NCBI RefSeq assembly: GCF_021026315.1
Contig: NZ_JAJNCX010000012.1
Coordinates: forward strand, 62,001 to 126,000
DNA from: Rhizobium sp. C4
GTDB lineage: Bacteria; Pseudomonadota; Alphaproteobacteria; Rhizobiales; Rhizobiaceae
Direction of reading: 5' to 3'
DNA length: 64,000 nt
A program made the position numbers and the translations under genes. This document shows, one piece after another, positions 1 to 9,626 of this stretch. Under the pieces are notes generated by a model. The model had not been told where the DNA came from and did no database searches. It worked only from the letters and a program-made list of their open reading frames with translations. Within the stretch, counting starts at the first letter, position 1. Every line of letters starts with the position of its first letter.

Positions 1-1475
1 CCGGCGTTTTCCAGCCGTTCGATTTGGATTCTCGAACGTTCGAAAAATGCCGTGCGATGATCACCGAGCGACGGAAACAGCGCGATATCGATCTCGAGCG
101 CCAGCAGCAGCTCGTCAAAAAACAGTTCTAGGTATTCGAGGCCATCGTCGACCAGGATCTCGATTTGATTGCAGTGACGCAAAAGATCCCTTCGGGAAAC
201 TTTCGACGTGTCGACACCTACGGACCGAAAATGCTCCAGCACCTCGCCGGCCCAGCGCATCCTTCGAACGAACATTTGCGGCTCTGGCCGGGTCAATGCC
301 AGACGAGATACCTTGAACCAGATATTGTCTTGGTCTCGAGAAAACGGCGCCATGCCCGGGCCGTCAAAATTGTATTCGGGAAGCGCGGCCACGAGGCGTC
401 GAGTTATCGCCGCCAGTTGCACCCATTGCGGTCCAACAACGCAGATTTCGTGCGGCGAAATTCCAAGCGTTTCGATATTGTGGCGAATGAGCCGCACGAT
501 CTCATCATCCAGCTCTTGGTGATTGATCTCCTGGTCGAAGGAAATGAAGCTTCCGTAGTCGCGGTCTTTCCCAACAGCCTCAATGGCTGCCGGAGCGACG
601 CAGTAGTTCGAGAAATAGCCGACGATCCTTTCGGAGGAGCGGTAATTGTTCGACAGGCTTTTCTCGGCGAGATCGATGCCAGCGCGCGCCGCGAATTCTG
701 GCCGAGCCATCGCATAGCCGCCCAAGGAACCGTATATTGCCTGGTTGGGGTCCCCGACGATAAACGTTCTCGTGTTTCCGGCCGATGCCCTCAGAATGGC
801 GGCAACAATTGCGTATTGGATCTCTTTGGTGTCCTGGTATTCGTCAACGAGGATGTAGCGGAATAGAGATCCGAGCAACACGGAAATCGAGGGTTTGCTG
901 GCAATCAAGTCGTATGCGCAACTCAAGATCATCTCAAAGTCCAGTTGCCGGTGTTCCTGAAGCCGATCCCAATAGCGTTGCAGTACGGCTGTTGCTGCTG
1001 CTCGGCGGTTCGGATTTGCTCCCTCAAGCTGGAAACCAGCGGTCGTGAAATAATACCGACAATCCAGGGGGCGGACAAAATTCGGAGATTGTTGGCAGAG
1101 TTCCGTCAGGATGTCATCGGTTTCATGCTGGTCAATCACCCGGAACCCGTTGGCAAGACGATCATGATAGATAGCATAGGGTCTAATGATCCAGTCGAGA
1201 CAAAACGAATGGATCGTGCCGATCCAGAGGCGATCGGTCGACACCCCAAGCTTCTCGATACGTTCAGCAATCTCTTCGGCGGCACGATGCGTGTAGGTGA
1301 TGGCGACCACCCAATGGCGTTCGCTTTCCAGCTTCGACAGTTCGAGGGCGATCTTGTACGTTAGAGCTCTCGTCTTCCCACTCCCCGGACATGCGGCAAG
1401 GAAAATGCTCCCGTCATGAAGGACAGCATCCGTCTGCTCTTCATTGAGGTCGCCGTTTTGCCATACGAAAACCAT
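1..1475 (-). CDS. gajB: UvrD/Rep-family helicase, Gabija GajB-like (3' end outside window)
   Basis: Reading the minus strand from an ATG at 1475 gives an uninterrupted frame of about 491 codons that runs off the left edge, so the C-terminus is missing. It shows superfamily-1 helicase motifs: a Walker A segment (ACPGSGKTRAL) near residue 25, a motif II segment (VDEYQDT) and a motif III segment (GDPNQAIYG). The start overlaps the stop of the upstream OLD-family gene as TGATG, which implies translational coupling. An OLD ATPase/TOPRIM gene followed by a UvrD-like helicase is the gene order of Gabija anti-phage systems. Helicase identity is firm; the Gabija assignment rests on the pairing. Confidence 0.85.
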   Translation of the reverse strand, partial: MVFVWQNGDLNEEQTDAVLHDGSIFLAACPGSGKTRALTYKIALELSKLESERHWVVAITYTHRAAEEIAERIEKLGVSTDRLWIGTIHSFCLDWIIRPYAIYHDRLANGFRVIDQHETDDILTELCQQSPNFVRPLDCRYYFTTAGFQLEGANPNRRAAATAVLQRYWDRLQEHRQLDFEMILSCAYDLIASKPSISVLLGSLFRYILVDEYQDTKEIQYAIVAAILRASAGNTRTFIVGDPNQAIYGSLGGYAMARPEFAARAGIDLAEKSLSNNYRSSERIVGYFSNYCVAPAAIEAVGKDRDYGSFISFDQEINHQELDDEIVRLIRHNIETLGISPHEICVVGPQWVQLAAITRRLVAALPEYNFDGPGMAPFSRDQDNIWFKVSRLALTRPEPQMFVRRMRWAGEVLEHFRSVGVDTSKVSRRDLLRHCNQIEILVDDGLEYLELFFDELLLALEIDIALFPSLGDHRTAFFERSRIQIERLENA

Positions 1476-3610
1476 CAGGCATGTCCCATGACGTCGATGA
1501 TGACGTCGCCGGCGACCGCTCCGATCAATGCTTCGCGGAGCGGCTCTGTCGCCAGCTCGCCAGCGCGGAATGATCTTACCTGCTCCCTGAGCTGCGCAAG
1601 CTGTGGGTCGCCGATCACCGCGGGATCCTGGTGAAATTTCAGGCGGTGCTCGATCATATTTGCGAGAACAGCGCGACCGATCGGTCGATGGGCGGAAAAG
1701 ATCGCTTCGACCAGATAGTCCGGGATGCGCGTCGAGGAGGATACCTGCTTGGCCATCTGGATTGCGAGCCAACCCTTGCCGGCATAATCCGCCATGGCAA
1801 GGATTCGACGACCAAACACTGCCGGATCGTTGGATCTCAATTCCGCAGTTGCAGCAACTATGGTCGGATTGTCCTTATAGACCGCGTTCAAGACTGAAAC
1901 AGCGAGTTCCCAGTTTCCCGCCGCCACGAAGTCGACTTCGAAGGTTCTCGGAGCATAATGGACGGACACCCAGTCGTTGCCGTCCTTGAACGTCGTCAGT
2001 CTTGCCCGCCGGGCGACCCCGGCCGCCTGGGCTCCGATTGCTTTTTCTTTCGCGCCCTTCATCGCCTTCGTATCGTCCTCGGCGGGCTCCGTATTGAAGA
2101 ACGTCGCGTCGAGGTCGGTGACGATGGCGCATCGTCTTCTTATTCTAAGGTCGTGGAAAAGCACCGCGACATTCTCAAATCCGGTGCTGCGGATGTTGAT
2201 CAGGCTTACGCCCAGTTCATCGAGGCTCACCCCGAGTACTTCTTTGACGAGGACAGGTACGAGGATTTCTTCCGCATCGCCTTCAACAAGGATGACACTC
2301 TTAGCGAATAGGAGATTGCTTCTAACCGCATCGAGATACCGTTGGATGCTTCTGATCTCCGGCTCATCCAGTCCCGCACTCGGACGGAATGCCTCGCAGC
2401 GTGACCCGCTGCGCCCCAAGATATTTACGTTTTCCACGTTGCTGACTTCTGAGATCTGGGTCGAGTGTGTGGAATAAATCACCTGCGTATCGGGATAACT
2501 CAGGCGGTCAAACAGAGTTTTCTGGATATGCGTGTGGATATGGGCCTCGGGCTCCTCGATCACCAGAAAGTTTGCGCAGGCCTGTTTGGCTTTCTGGTAT
2601 TTAAACTCAAGGAGCTTCAGCGTCAGGTAGATCAGGTTGGCGCCACCGAGGCTCAACTCGTTGATGGCTCCCTCATAGTCGTCGTCCGTTTCGCCGACGA
2701 AAAGCTTCAATGATTGGAACAGCCGGTCGGCTTCGTCGGGGACCGCCGACCTCACCGCCAAGCTTGCAGGCGAATATGTTTCTCCCGCTGCGTCGCGGAT
2801 CGTTTGTCGTATATCGGCTCTGATTTCGCCAACGTCGCGAAGCGCTTCGATCTCGTTATTCAGCGCTTTGACGCGCTCGGTGATCGGCGCCAATGCAGCG
2901 GGGTCGATTTCGCCGCTCTTGCTGCGCAACAGCGTCAGCAATGGATTGGTCCGCTGCCCCTGGAACTCGCTGACAACATCCCGCAACGCCTGGACAAAAG
3001 TGAAGCAGACCTCCTTGCTCACGGACATGATCCCTGGAACCCGACCGCCGAGGCTCGCGGGATGAAGCTCCTCTGGAAACTGCACTGTCGCAAAGTCGCC
3101 AACCAACGCCTGATATACGGCTGGATCGGAGAAATCAGCAGTGCTTTTACCGGTGAAGACCGTCTCGTAATCGTCAAGCGTGATCGTGTTCAAGATCCCC
3201 GCGAGGCCGGCATGATCCCCCTCAGCGAGTTGGCTGAGAAGCGTGCGCGTCGCGGCGTTAGGTCGGAAAATTAAATTATAAGTGGCTCTCGCGACGGCGT
3301 CGTTTTCTATGACGCCGGTGCCATGGAGGAAAAGCGCCTGGATTGCTTCCTCCTGGGACACCTCCGCAAACTCAATGCTGATGATGATCCAATGCCCACG
3401 CCAATTGCCGAGGCCGCGGTGAAAGTCACCCTCTTCAAGTCGGTACGCCCAACGGAGGAAATCATCGTCGAGCATCAACCGCATTGCGCGGAACAGGTTC
3501 GTCTTTCCTGAACCGTTCTCGCCGATGATCGTATTAATGCCTTTGTTGAAATGAAAGTCTGCCCGCTCGAAATTACGATAGTTTACCAATTGAACGCGGG
3601 AGATATGCAT
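1475..3610 (-). CDS. gajA: OLD-family ATPase with TOPRIM nuclease domain, Gabija GajA-like
   Basis: The 711-residue protein begins with an SMC/RecF-like ABC ATPase. The P-loop GENGSGKTN lies at residues 30-38, followed by a signature-like segment (LSLGGANLIYLTLK) and a Walker B segment with the OLD-type EEPEAHIH. A C-terminal TOPRIM domain follows, with the acidic residue in ILVEGDAEEIL and a DLDATFFN segment for metal binding. OLD proteins cut DNA under nucleotide control, and GajA works in complex with a UvrD-like GajB. It is longer than the roughly 580 residues I recall for the type GajA. A Shine-Dalgarno-like AAGGA lies 6 bases before the ATG. The helicase gene starts on its stop codon. 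Confidence 0.88.
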   Translation of the reverse strand: MHISRVQLVNYRNFERADFHFNKGINTIIGENGSGKTNLFRAMRLMLDDDFLRWAYRLEEGDFHRGLGNWRGHWIIISIEFAEVSQEEAIQALFLHGTGVIENDAVARATYNLIFRPNAATRTLLSQLAEGDHAGLAGILNTITLDDYETVFTGKSTADFSDPAVYQALVGDFATVQFPEELHPASLGGRVPGIMSVSKEVCFTFVQALRDVVSEFQGQRTNPLLTLLRSKSGEIDPAALAPITERVKALNNEIEALRDVGEIRADIRQTIRDAAGETYSPASLAVRSAVPDEADRLFQSLKLFVGETDDDYEGAINELSLGGANLIYLTLKLLEFKYQKAKQACANFLVIEEPEAHIHTHIQKTLFDRLSYPDTQVIYSTHSTQISEVSNVENVNILGRSGSRCEAFRPSAGLDEPEIRSIQRYLDAVRSNLLFAKSVILVEGDAEEILVPVLVKEVLGVSLDELGVSLINIRSTGFENVAVLFHDLRIRRRCAIVTDLDATFFNTEPAEDDTKAMKGAKEKAIGAQAAGVARRARLTTFKDGNDWVSVHYAPRTFEVDFVAAGNWELAVSVLNAVYKDNPTIVAATAELRSNDPAVFGRRILAMADYAGKGWLAIQMAKQVSSSTRIPDYLVEAIFSAHRPIGRAVLANMIEHRLKFHQDPAVIGDPQLAQLREQVRSFRAGELATEPLREALIGAVAGDVIIDVMGHA

Positions 3611-3742
3611 CGTGGATCCTTCGAGACTCGTGGTTCCGCGAATATACCCGCAAAACGAGAGAAGAACATCGTTCCACGACTGTGACGGCCCTCTATCCCA
3701 CAGGCATAGTTGTTACCCTCACAGAGCGATTTGCCGCAGGTT

Positions 3743-4528
3743 CTAAGTCCGCCTCAGCAGAAATACGGCGAGGCTGCACGCAACACTGACAACGAGCTCT
3801 GCCTCGGCGGCCGTCGCGTCTCGGCCTTCCTGGACATGGCGTCCATTCTGTGAGGCGTAACCCCATAACTTATGGACCGCATCCCCCAAAGGCGGAGTCA
3901 GGGCCAGACTGTTGATAATCTGGCCGAGGTTCTGATTGGGGGCGTTTGTCATGTCTCGAGCGACGCATTCGAGCGCAGCCATCGAATGCTGAATGGCGCC
4001 TGTTCGGTCTGGATCCGGGCGACGTGAGATATCCTTCAGCGCCTCACGGATTTCGCCGGCCGCCGTGTACCTCCCGCTTTGCGCAAAAGCATCAACCGCC
4101 TGCTCAGTCGCAATCGCGAAAGTCGGATCACCACGAAACACTATTCCATCCGGATCTTTGAGCTCCCAACCGATCCCTTTCTCGCGGAACACCCTGTTCA
4201 AATCGTCCTCGAAGCGCCGCTTTTCGTCTGGGCGGTATTCGAAGCTGCGCCAAAGTGCTTCAGCGACGTCATAGACCTTGTACCACTCGCAGCCTCTCAA
4301 CAAGCCGAGGACTTCATCCCAAATGTTTGGGTATTCGCTCCAGTTGCGAGGATCTGGAACCTCGAGCAAGATATCGCATACGATGGTCCGGATAGCTGTC
4401 GGGCTTAAACCACAGTTTCGCGCGATGCTCGCGACCTGGAACCGCAGAAAGTCGGGAGCATCCTCGCGGATCGTGATTTCCGGTTCCGGGCCACGATAAC
4501 CATGTCTATCGGAAAAGGACCGATTCAT
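3743..4528 (-). CDS. AbiJ-NTD4 domain protein, probable abortive-infection factor
   Basis: This 261-residue protein opens with the segment HGYRGPEPEITIREDAP and continues with NWSEYPNIWDEVLGLL and CEWYKVYDVAEALW, which I recognise as the AbiJ N-terminal domain 4 pattern. The C-terminal 100 residues are helical (PPLGDAVHKLWGYASQNGRH onwards) and resemble the HEPN-like C-terminal region that usually follows in abortive-infection proteins. A GAGG sequence lies about 8 bases upstream of the ATG. It sits 132 bp upstream of the Gabija-like pair on the same strand and may share its transcript. The domain is associated with phage defence; the exact activity is unknown. Confidence 0.72.
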   Translation of the reverse strand: MNRSFSDRHGYRGPEPEITIREDAPDFLRFQVASIARNCGLSPTAIRTIVCDILLEVPDPRNWSEYPNIWDEVLGLLRGCEWYKVYDVAEALWRSFEYRPDEKRRFEDDLNRVFREKGIGWELKDPDGIVFRGDPTFAIATEQAVDAFAQSGRYTAAGEIREALKDISRRPDPDRTGAIQHSMAALECVARDMTNAPNQNLGQIINSLALTPPLGDAVHKLWGYASQNGRHVQEGRDATAAEAELVVSVACSLAVFLLRRT

Positions 4529-4637
4529 TTCTCGCGCCTCACCTACACTCTTTCATCAAACGTAATTCTTCATTTTGCGTGCATGAAAGCAACAGAATCT
4601 GCCTATCTTCGACTGATTCGTAAAACCAGGTGCGATC

Positions 4638-6074
4638 ATGCAAGGAAATGTCACCTTTGACCCACTCGCTTTTGCCGAGCCTGTCGAAAAGCCGGAGATC
4701 ACCGAGATTCTCGATTTGGAGAGCGGGGAATTCTTTGAAGCCACAGCTTTTATCTCTCAAAAGCGCTATGATCGGTTGGTCGCGGAGCGCGTTTCGATCC
4801 GGGAAAATCTAGCGGACAAGCCGCTTTTCGCATGCGGGCTTTGCGCGACGCCAGTCTATCTGGTTGCCTCTCGCGAGAAGCGTTTCTTTTTTCGCCACTG
4901 CCGGGAGGATGGTTCTTGCCCGTCGATCACCCGTTCCGCATTGAGCCGCGATGAGATCCGGGCGCTCAAATATGATGGCCAGCGAGAAAGTGTCGCTCAT
5001 CGAAAGATCAAGGAACGGCTCCTGCGCAGTCTTGCAGCCGACCCCTCGAACAGCGAAATCCTCTCTGAAAGGCAGTGGCGCTCTGCCCGAGACCCCGGCA
5101 GCCGACGTCAACCCGATGTGCAGGCTCTCACCACCTTTGGCCGGGTGGCTTTCGAGGCACAGCTGTCGACGACCTTCCTCGACGTGGTAGCGGGACGTCG
5201 CTCATTCTACCGCAATGAAGGCGCATTGCTTATTTGGGTTATGGCAGGATTTGACCCCGATTATCGGCGCATGACGACGGACGACCTGCTGTTCTCCAAC
5301 AACTCCAACATTCTCGTTGTCGATGAAGAGACAGCGGCTTTGTCCGAGAGTAGCGGCATATTCTACCTCCGCGTGCATTACCGCGTCCCGGAACTGGTAT
5401 CGGGCGTCATCAGAGATGACTGGGCATCTCAGATCGTCGCCTTCCGCGATTTGAGAATAGATCTGGAATCACAGTCAGCCTGGGCGTTCGACTACGACGG
5501 CCAATCTCAGTTGCTCCTCGAAAACGCAAGGATCGAGCTCGAAACGCGGGATCGCGACCTGCGTGAAAGGATTTGCGCATTTTGGTTGTCGCGCAATCAG
5601 CACACTCCCGAACCACTGTCCGCTGAGGAAACGTGGCGGAGCCTGGTCGCAGAACTCTCCGCCCGCGGCGTTACCCCTCCAACTAACGACAGATACGACC
5701 GCGCCGTTACTGGTCTGATGAACGGCGTCCTAAGCGCGCGCGAAAAGCGCCCGATCGGGTGGGACTTCAAACACCTCATCGAGGTCGCGCACCGCATTTG
5801 CGACGGATATCCGGAACACGCGCTCGCGATGGGATTTGCCCTCAAAGAATATGGGTGCGAGGAATTGATCAGGGCCCAGGACAAGAGCGGAAAGTGGGAA
5901 AAACGCGCCCGCACGATCCGAGAGAAGATCCGTGCAGGTGATCAACGCTATCTACCCGATGAGGATACGCTACCGTTCCTCACTTTCGTATTCCCTGAGA
6001 TCGGCAGCAAAATTGAAAAGTTCCTATCGTCTCGCTCAGCCCAAGCTCTGAGGTCCCCAGCATCAAGCCCTTAG
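4638..6074 (+). CDS. CoiA-like / DUF6035-type protein with nuclease motif
   Basis: The 478-residue protein has an N-terminal Cys/His cluster (C66, C69, H87, C88, C94) that looks like a zinc-binding domain. It is followed by a PD-(D/E)XK-like core: PD at residues 159-160 and FEAQLS at 172-177, where E173 and Q175 fit an E-x-Q variant. This order of ribbon then nuclease matches the CoiA-like and DUF6035 families. The C-terminal half is helical and unrecognised. The start has AGGTG a few bases upstream. It is transcribed divergently from the AbiJ-NTD4 gene in a run of defence-type genes. A role in defence is inference from context. Confidence 0.6.
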   Translation: MQGNVTFDPLAFAEPVEKPEITEILDLESGEFFEATAFISQKRYDRLVAERVSIRENLADKPLFACGLCATPVYLVASREKRFFFRHCREDGSCPSITRSALSRDEIRALKYDGQRESVAHRKIKERLLRSLAADPSNSEILSERQWRSARDPGSRRQPDVQALTTFGRVAFEAQLSTTFLDVVAGRRSFYRNEGALLIWVMAGFDPDYRRMTTDDLLFSNNSNILVVDEETAALSESSGIFYLRVHYRVPELVSGVIRDDWASQIVAFRDLRIDLESQSAWAFDYDGQSQLLLENARIELETRDRDLRERICAFWLSRNQHTPEPLSAEETWRSLVAELSARGVTPPTNDRYDRAVTGLMNGVLSAREKRPIGWDFKHLIEVAHRICDGYPEHALAMGFALKEYGCEELIRAQDKSGKWEKRARTIREKIRAGDQRYLPDEDTLPFLTFVFPEIGSKIEKFLSSRSAQALRSPASSP

Positions 6075-6211
6075 GGTTTCCCGCGCTAATGCAGCTATCG
6101 ATATCCGGACATTGTGGCGTGCCACCGCATTCTCGAGAAAATTCAACTATAAATTTCAGTTCGATTCATTTATTCGATCCTCCATACTGAGGGTAAAGAT
6201 GAGGAAATCCG

Positions 6212-7465
6212 ATGCCCAAGCAGTGCATTATCTGCAACAAGGTTGCTGGCTCGCGCGAACATGTATTCCCGGCCGCCCTGGGCGGACGTCGGACGAACAA
6301 GCAGATTTACTGCGGTCCGCACAACAACGGATTTGGTCCGCTCGCAAGCATAATCGCGCATCAGCTCAAGCCGATTAACGCTCTGCTGGCGGTTCGGCCG
6401 GATCGCGCCGACAAAGCCGAACCATTCATATACGAAACTGAGACGGGAGAGCGTCTGCGGCTCTTTGCGGGATCGGTGCAGCGCACCGACAGTGATCCAG
6501 GACATAGCGGGACAATGAGGGTCCAGCTCTCGCTTGGAGGCACAGAGGGATTGCGCGCCGTCGCGTACATCGCATTGACTTTCTTCGCCCATCATTTTCA
6601 GGACTTCGCTCGGCTTGACCAGCTTGCTCCAGTGAAGAATTTCGTCCTCGGAGCAGAGCTCAATAATTTCGTCTGGTGGGAGTCGGCCGAAACGGCGGGA
6701 AAGCTTCCGGCAAATCCATTCAAGTTCGGCCACACGATCCAATTGATCACCGATGGCGAAACGCAACAAGCGGCGGCAATCGTCAGCCTGTTTCAGGCGC
6801 TGACATTCGGTGTGGCGCTTGGGACACTGTCTGACATGCCGTCGAAAACAGTGACGGTATTTATTGATCCGCATGCCGACCATCCGCCGGATGACATCCG
6901 TGTTGAGATGGCAAACGATGTCACAACGAAACTCAAGAAGCCCGAACCACTTCAAGCTCATCTCCGTCGAACCATTTTCGAGGGAGATGGGCAGGCCGCC
7001 CTTGGCAATCTGTTCCAGAAGATCGAACGATGGAAGTTCGATCAGGACATGGAGCCGATCAAGCAGCGTATCGCCGCGGCATCATCGGATCGGAACAATC
7101 TGGCTCTTGAGGTTGAAAAGATTGTAGGCGAGGAAGCTGGTCGGGTGCTGCGGCTGGCGCGTCATGTCGTTGACGATTTGAACGCTCGCGAGGGCGACAA
7201 GCCCCACATGAAACCAATCATCGCGATCCTCGAAGCCCAGATTGCCGAAGACCCAAAGCGACCGTCGGGACTATCCGCATTGGCTGAAAGTGCGATTGGG
7301 CTGGCAGCGATCGAACTGGCACTTGCGCTGCTCGACGAACTGAAGACGACTCCCGTCGACCTCGATCTCCTGTGGAAATACTTCAGCTCAGGTCCTGGAG
7401 CTTATGTTGTCGGACAGGCATTGTTTCGCCCCATAGCGGGAGCGCTGGAAATGCAGCATCAATGA
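6212..7465 (+). CDS. HNH endonuclease-like protein
   Basis: The 417-residue protein begins with a compact zinc-HNH signature: C5xxC8, E15-H16 in SREHVFPAALGG, then C34 and H37-N38 in IYCGPHNNGFG. This is the HNH_5-like form in which two Cys pairs frame the E-H motif. The remaining 370 residues are mostly helical and not recognised. A strong ribosome binding site (GAGGAA, 6 bases before ATG) supports the start. It follows the CoiA-like gene on the same strand with a 137-bp gap, so a separate promoter is possible. A DNA-cutting defence role is plausible but inferred. Confidence 0.7.
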   Translation: MPKQCIICNKVAGSREHVFPAALGGRRTNKQIYCGPHNNGFGPLASIIAHQLKPINALLAVRPDRADKAEPFIYETETGERLRLFAGSVQRTDSDPGHSGTMRVQLSLGGTEGLRAVAYIALTFFAHHFQDFARLDQLAPVKNFVLGAELNNFVWWESAETAGKLPANPFKFGHTIQLITDGETQQAAAIVSLFQALTFGVALGTLSDMPSKTVTVFIDPHADHPPDDIRVEMANDVTTKLKKPEPLQAHLRRTIFEGDGQAALGNLFQKIERWKFDQDMEPIKQRIAAASSDRNNLALEVEKIVGEEAGRVLRLARHVVDDLNAREGDKPHMKPIIAILEAQIAEDPKRPSGLSALAESAIGLAAIELALALLDELKTTPVDLDLLWKYFSSGPGAYVVGQALFRPIAGALEMQHQ

Positions 7466-7510
7466 AGCATTCTCCCGGGGCGTCACGCCAGCCTTGCAAT
7501 ATTCGGTCTG

Positions 7511-8665
7511 TCAGAAAGTTGCGAGAGTAATCGGCCGGAACATTTCCGCCGGTCCAATGATCGAGCCGTCGCGCAGAAAGCTTATGGCACTGTAAACGAA
7601 CGGATAGCGATCCAACGCGCGATGATTTGACAATGCGTCGGTGCCACGCCGGGCACCCTCGGCGATGCTCTTGAATTGCCCGAGTTCCAACCCGACGAAG
7701 GTGCCCTTCGCGAGGTCTAATCGCAACGGCCGTACCGGGCTAAAGCTGGCACGCCCATCGGGCAGCATCACGAATGGATCGTGTCCATCCTCGGCTTGAT
7801 AGTATCCACCAACGAAGCGAATGCCTCTCATCGGCTCGAGCAAGCATTCCCAAATGACGGTCCGAAACTGGAGCTCCGGCGGAACGGTTGTTAATGTCTG
7901 CAGGGCCGCCGCAAGCAACGGCTGGTCGAGCTTTTGTGCAATCGTGGCATAGTGCAGGGAGACGACTATGTTGCGCAGACTGGGGCTACCGTCCGGGAAA
8001 GGCTCGCCGCGGGTCGCGGGATCCTCGGCCAGCAGTACCGATTTGACACGAGGTTGGGACTCGCGCGCGAAGCGGCTCGCGACGATGAAGCCCTTTACGG
8101 ATCGCACGACACCTAATGGATCCGTAACTCTCACACGGTCGAATTGTTTTCGCCACGTCTTAAAGTCCTTTGACCCGAACGATACTGCCTCGATTCGGCC
8201 CTTGGCTTCGCCGAGAAAGACATGGTTGGCATCGCTGGCGCAGAGATAATCTGGCGCGTCGCCGGCAGAGATCCGCTCGACCTTGAAGCCGTTCAGGACG
8301 TTGCTCAGCCGTCCCTGAAGCGCGTCATGCATGTGGGCGAAGTAAGGAATATCCAGATGTTGATCCAGAAACCATCTGAAGAACGCTTGGCCAAGTTCAT
8401 TTGATCGGTGTTGCCTTGTCGCGGGATTGGACCCAAGGCCGTCGCCCCGAACCCGAAACTCGGTTTGCGTCGTCAGCAATTGGATGTGCTCGAAATGCGC
8501 GGGATCCGGATCAGGAGGGATTCTGCCGTAACAATCGAGATAGTAGTGATGGTAGAGCGCCGCGAGGTCGATATCGACGGAGGATCGAATCCCTCCGGTG
8601 GCATTCGTCAGCGACGGCGGTGTCGCCGGGAACTTGTTGATGGCGATATTGATGGTCTTCAACAT
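7511..8665 (-). CDS. Uncharacterised protein with PD-(D/E)XK nuclease motif
   Basis: The family is not recognised. The visible catalytic-type signature is APDYLC at residues 137-142 followed by VFLGEAKGR, i.e. P-D, spacer, E-x-K (E153, K155), as in PD-(D/E)XK nucleases. I place the start at the ATG at 8665 (384 aa). A GTG at 8731 would add 22 residues; neither has a convincing ribosome binding site. It is convergent with the HNH gene and divergent from the next gene. Its place among several nuclease-like genes suggests a defence or restriction role, which is inference. Confidence 0.6.
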   Translation of the reverse strand: MLKTINIAINKFPATPPSLTNATGGIRSSVDIDLAALYHHYYLDCYGRIPPDPDPAHFEHIQLLTTQTEFRVRGDGLGSNPATRQHRSNELGQAFFRWFLDQHLDIPYFAHMHDALQGRLSNVLNGFKVERISAGDAPDYLCASDANHVFLGEAKGRIEAVSFGSKDFKTWRKQFDRVRVTDPLGVVRSVKGFIVASRFARESQPRVKSVLLAEDPATRGEPFPDGSPSLRNIVVSLHYATIAQKLDQPLLAAALQTLTTVPPELQFRTVIWECLLEPMRGIRFVGGYYQAEDGHDPFVMLPDGRASFSPVRPLRLDLAKGTFVGLELGQFKSIAEGARRGTDALSNHRALDRYPFVYSAISFLRDGSIIGPAEMFRPITLATF

Positions 8666-8851
8666 GAAAAATGAGATCGCTCGAGGGATGCGGGTGGCAT
8701 GGTGAACGTGCCAACCTTTTCTCAATCGCACAACTAGACGTTCTGAATGCCAGACAGATTTCCACCGCGCCGGGGGTCGTGTGCTCAGGACCTCACGCTG
8801 CCGGACGGCCCGTTCGTTGCATCTTCATGTAAAATAATATTACGCATAGAA

Positions 8852-8883
8852 TTGATTTTTCATGCGCGATATTTATATATAAT
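8852..8883 (+). promoter_or_regulatory. Putative promoter for the gene at 8909
   Basis: An AT-rich stretch between divergent genes contains TTGATT at 8852-8857 and overlapping TATA boxes: TATATA at 8874-8879 and 8876-8881, and TATAAT at 8878-8883. Spacing is 16 to 20 bases depending on the box chosen. It lies about 30 bases upstream of the likely start codon. Confidence 0.4.
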
Positions 8884-8908
8884 GCATGGATTGTACAAGG
8901 AATGGACA

Positions 8909-9574
8909 ATGGCTTTCAGGGCGGACGAAGCTGCGACGAATGGATACGAGCGGGCAAAGAGCTATCTCGTGTCCCGGAATTTCTCGCCTGAAGAGCGGGC
9001 CCGAAGCGAAAAGGCGCTGCTAGACATAATAGAAGAGTGCGGGCCGGTCGTGGACGGATATCCCACCTGGCACCCCTTGGTATCGAACCATGATGACCAC
9101 CATCCGGAAACATATCCGAGCGAGCGTTGCGGATACGTCGGCCTAGATCATACCGTTTATTTCGCCCATGGCTTTCTGACCTGCCCCTATGTCGATGGCG
9201 CGGCGGTTGTAAAGGCTGCCGATGCTCTGCCCCACCACCCCCGGGCAACGATCTCAGCGGAGATTCTGGATGTTCCCTTCTACAATGTGGGGACCCAGCC
9301 CGTTCTCGTCCGCTGCGAATGGGATGCGCCCCTCGAAATCGGCAAGATGGTGCCGAAATCACTGGCGGTACCGCTGATGATCGAGCAGGAGTTGCCAGTA
9401 TGGCGGTGGTCATCGCGGGCGGAAAACTGGGAGACCATGCGCCCGTATCTCCTGGGATCACCGCACGGGAGCAGATCCTCGCTATTCGTTAGTCAGGACA
9501 CCGCGCTGGCGATGAAGAAGGTATATATGTCGATGGTTGAGAGCGGCATGTTTGGCCCCGTCAAGACGGGTTGA
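8909..9574 (+). CDS. Hypothetical protein
   Basis: The family is not recognised. The start at 8909 (221 aa, beginning MAFRADEAATNGYERAK) has AAGGA about 8 bases upstream. The in-frame extension back to 8747 crosses the AT-rich promoter region and is unlikely to be translated. No signal peptide, membrane segment or catalytic signature stands out. It is followed after 52 bp by another small hypothetical gene on the same strand, so the two may form a unit inside the defence island. Confidence 0.65.
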   Translation: MAFRADEAATNGYERAKSYLVSRNFSPEERARSEKALLDIIEECGPVVDGYPTWHPLVSNHDDHHPETYPSERCGYVGLDHTVYFAHGFLTCPYVDGAAVVKAADALPHHPRATISAEILDVPFYNVGTQPVLVRCEWDAPLEIGKMVPKSLAVPLMIEQELPVWRWSSRAENWETMRPYLLGSPHGSRSSLFVSQDTALAMKKVYMSMVESGMFGPVKTG

Positions 9575-9626
9575 GGGACCTCCGCGATGCAAATAACTTC
9601 GACGAAGATTTAATGGGGGGATAGCG

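Noticed and set aside
165-866. Plus-strand open frames across the first 1.4 kb
   Set aside because: They are mirror images of the minus-strand UvrD-like helicase, which shows clear helicase motifs over the whole stretch.
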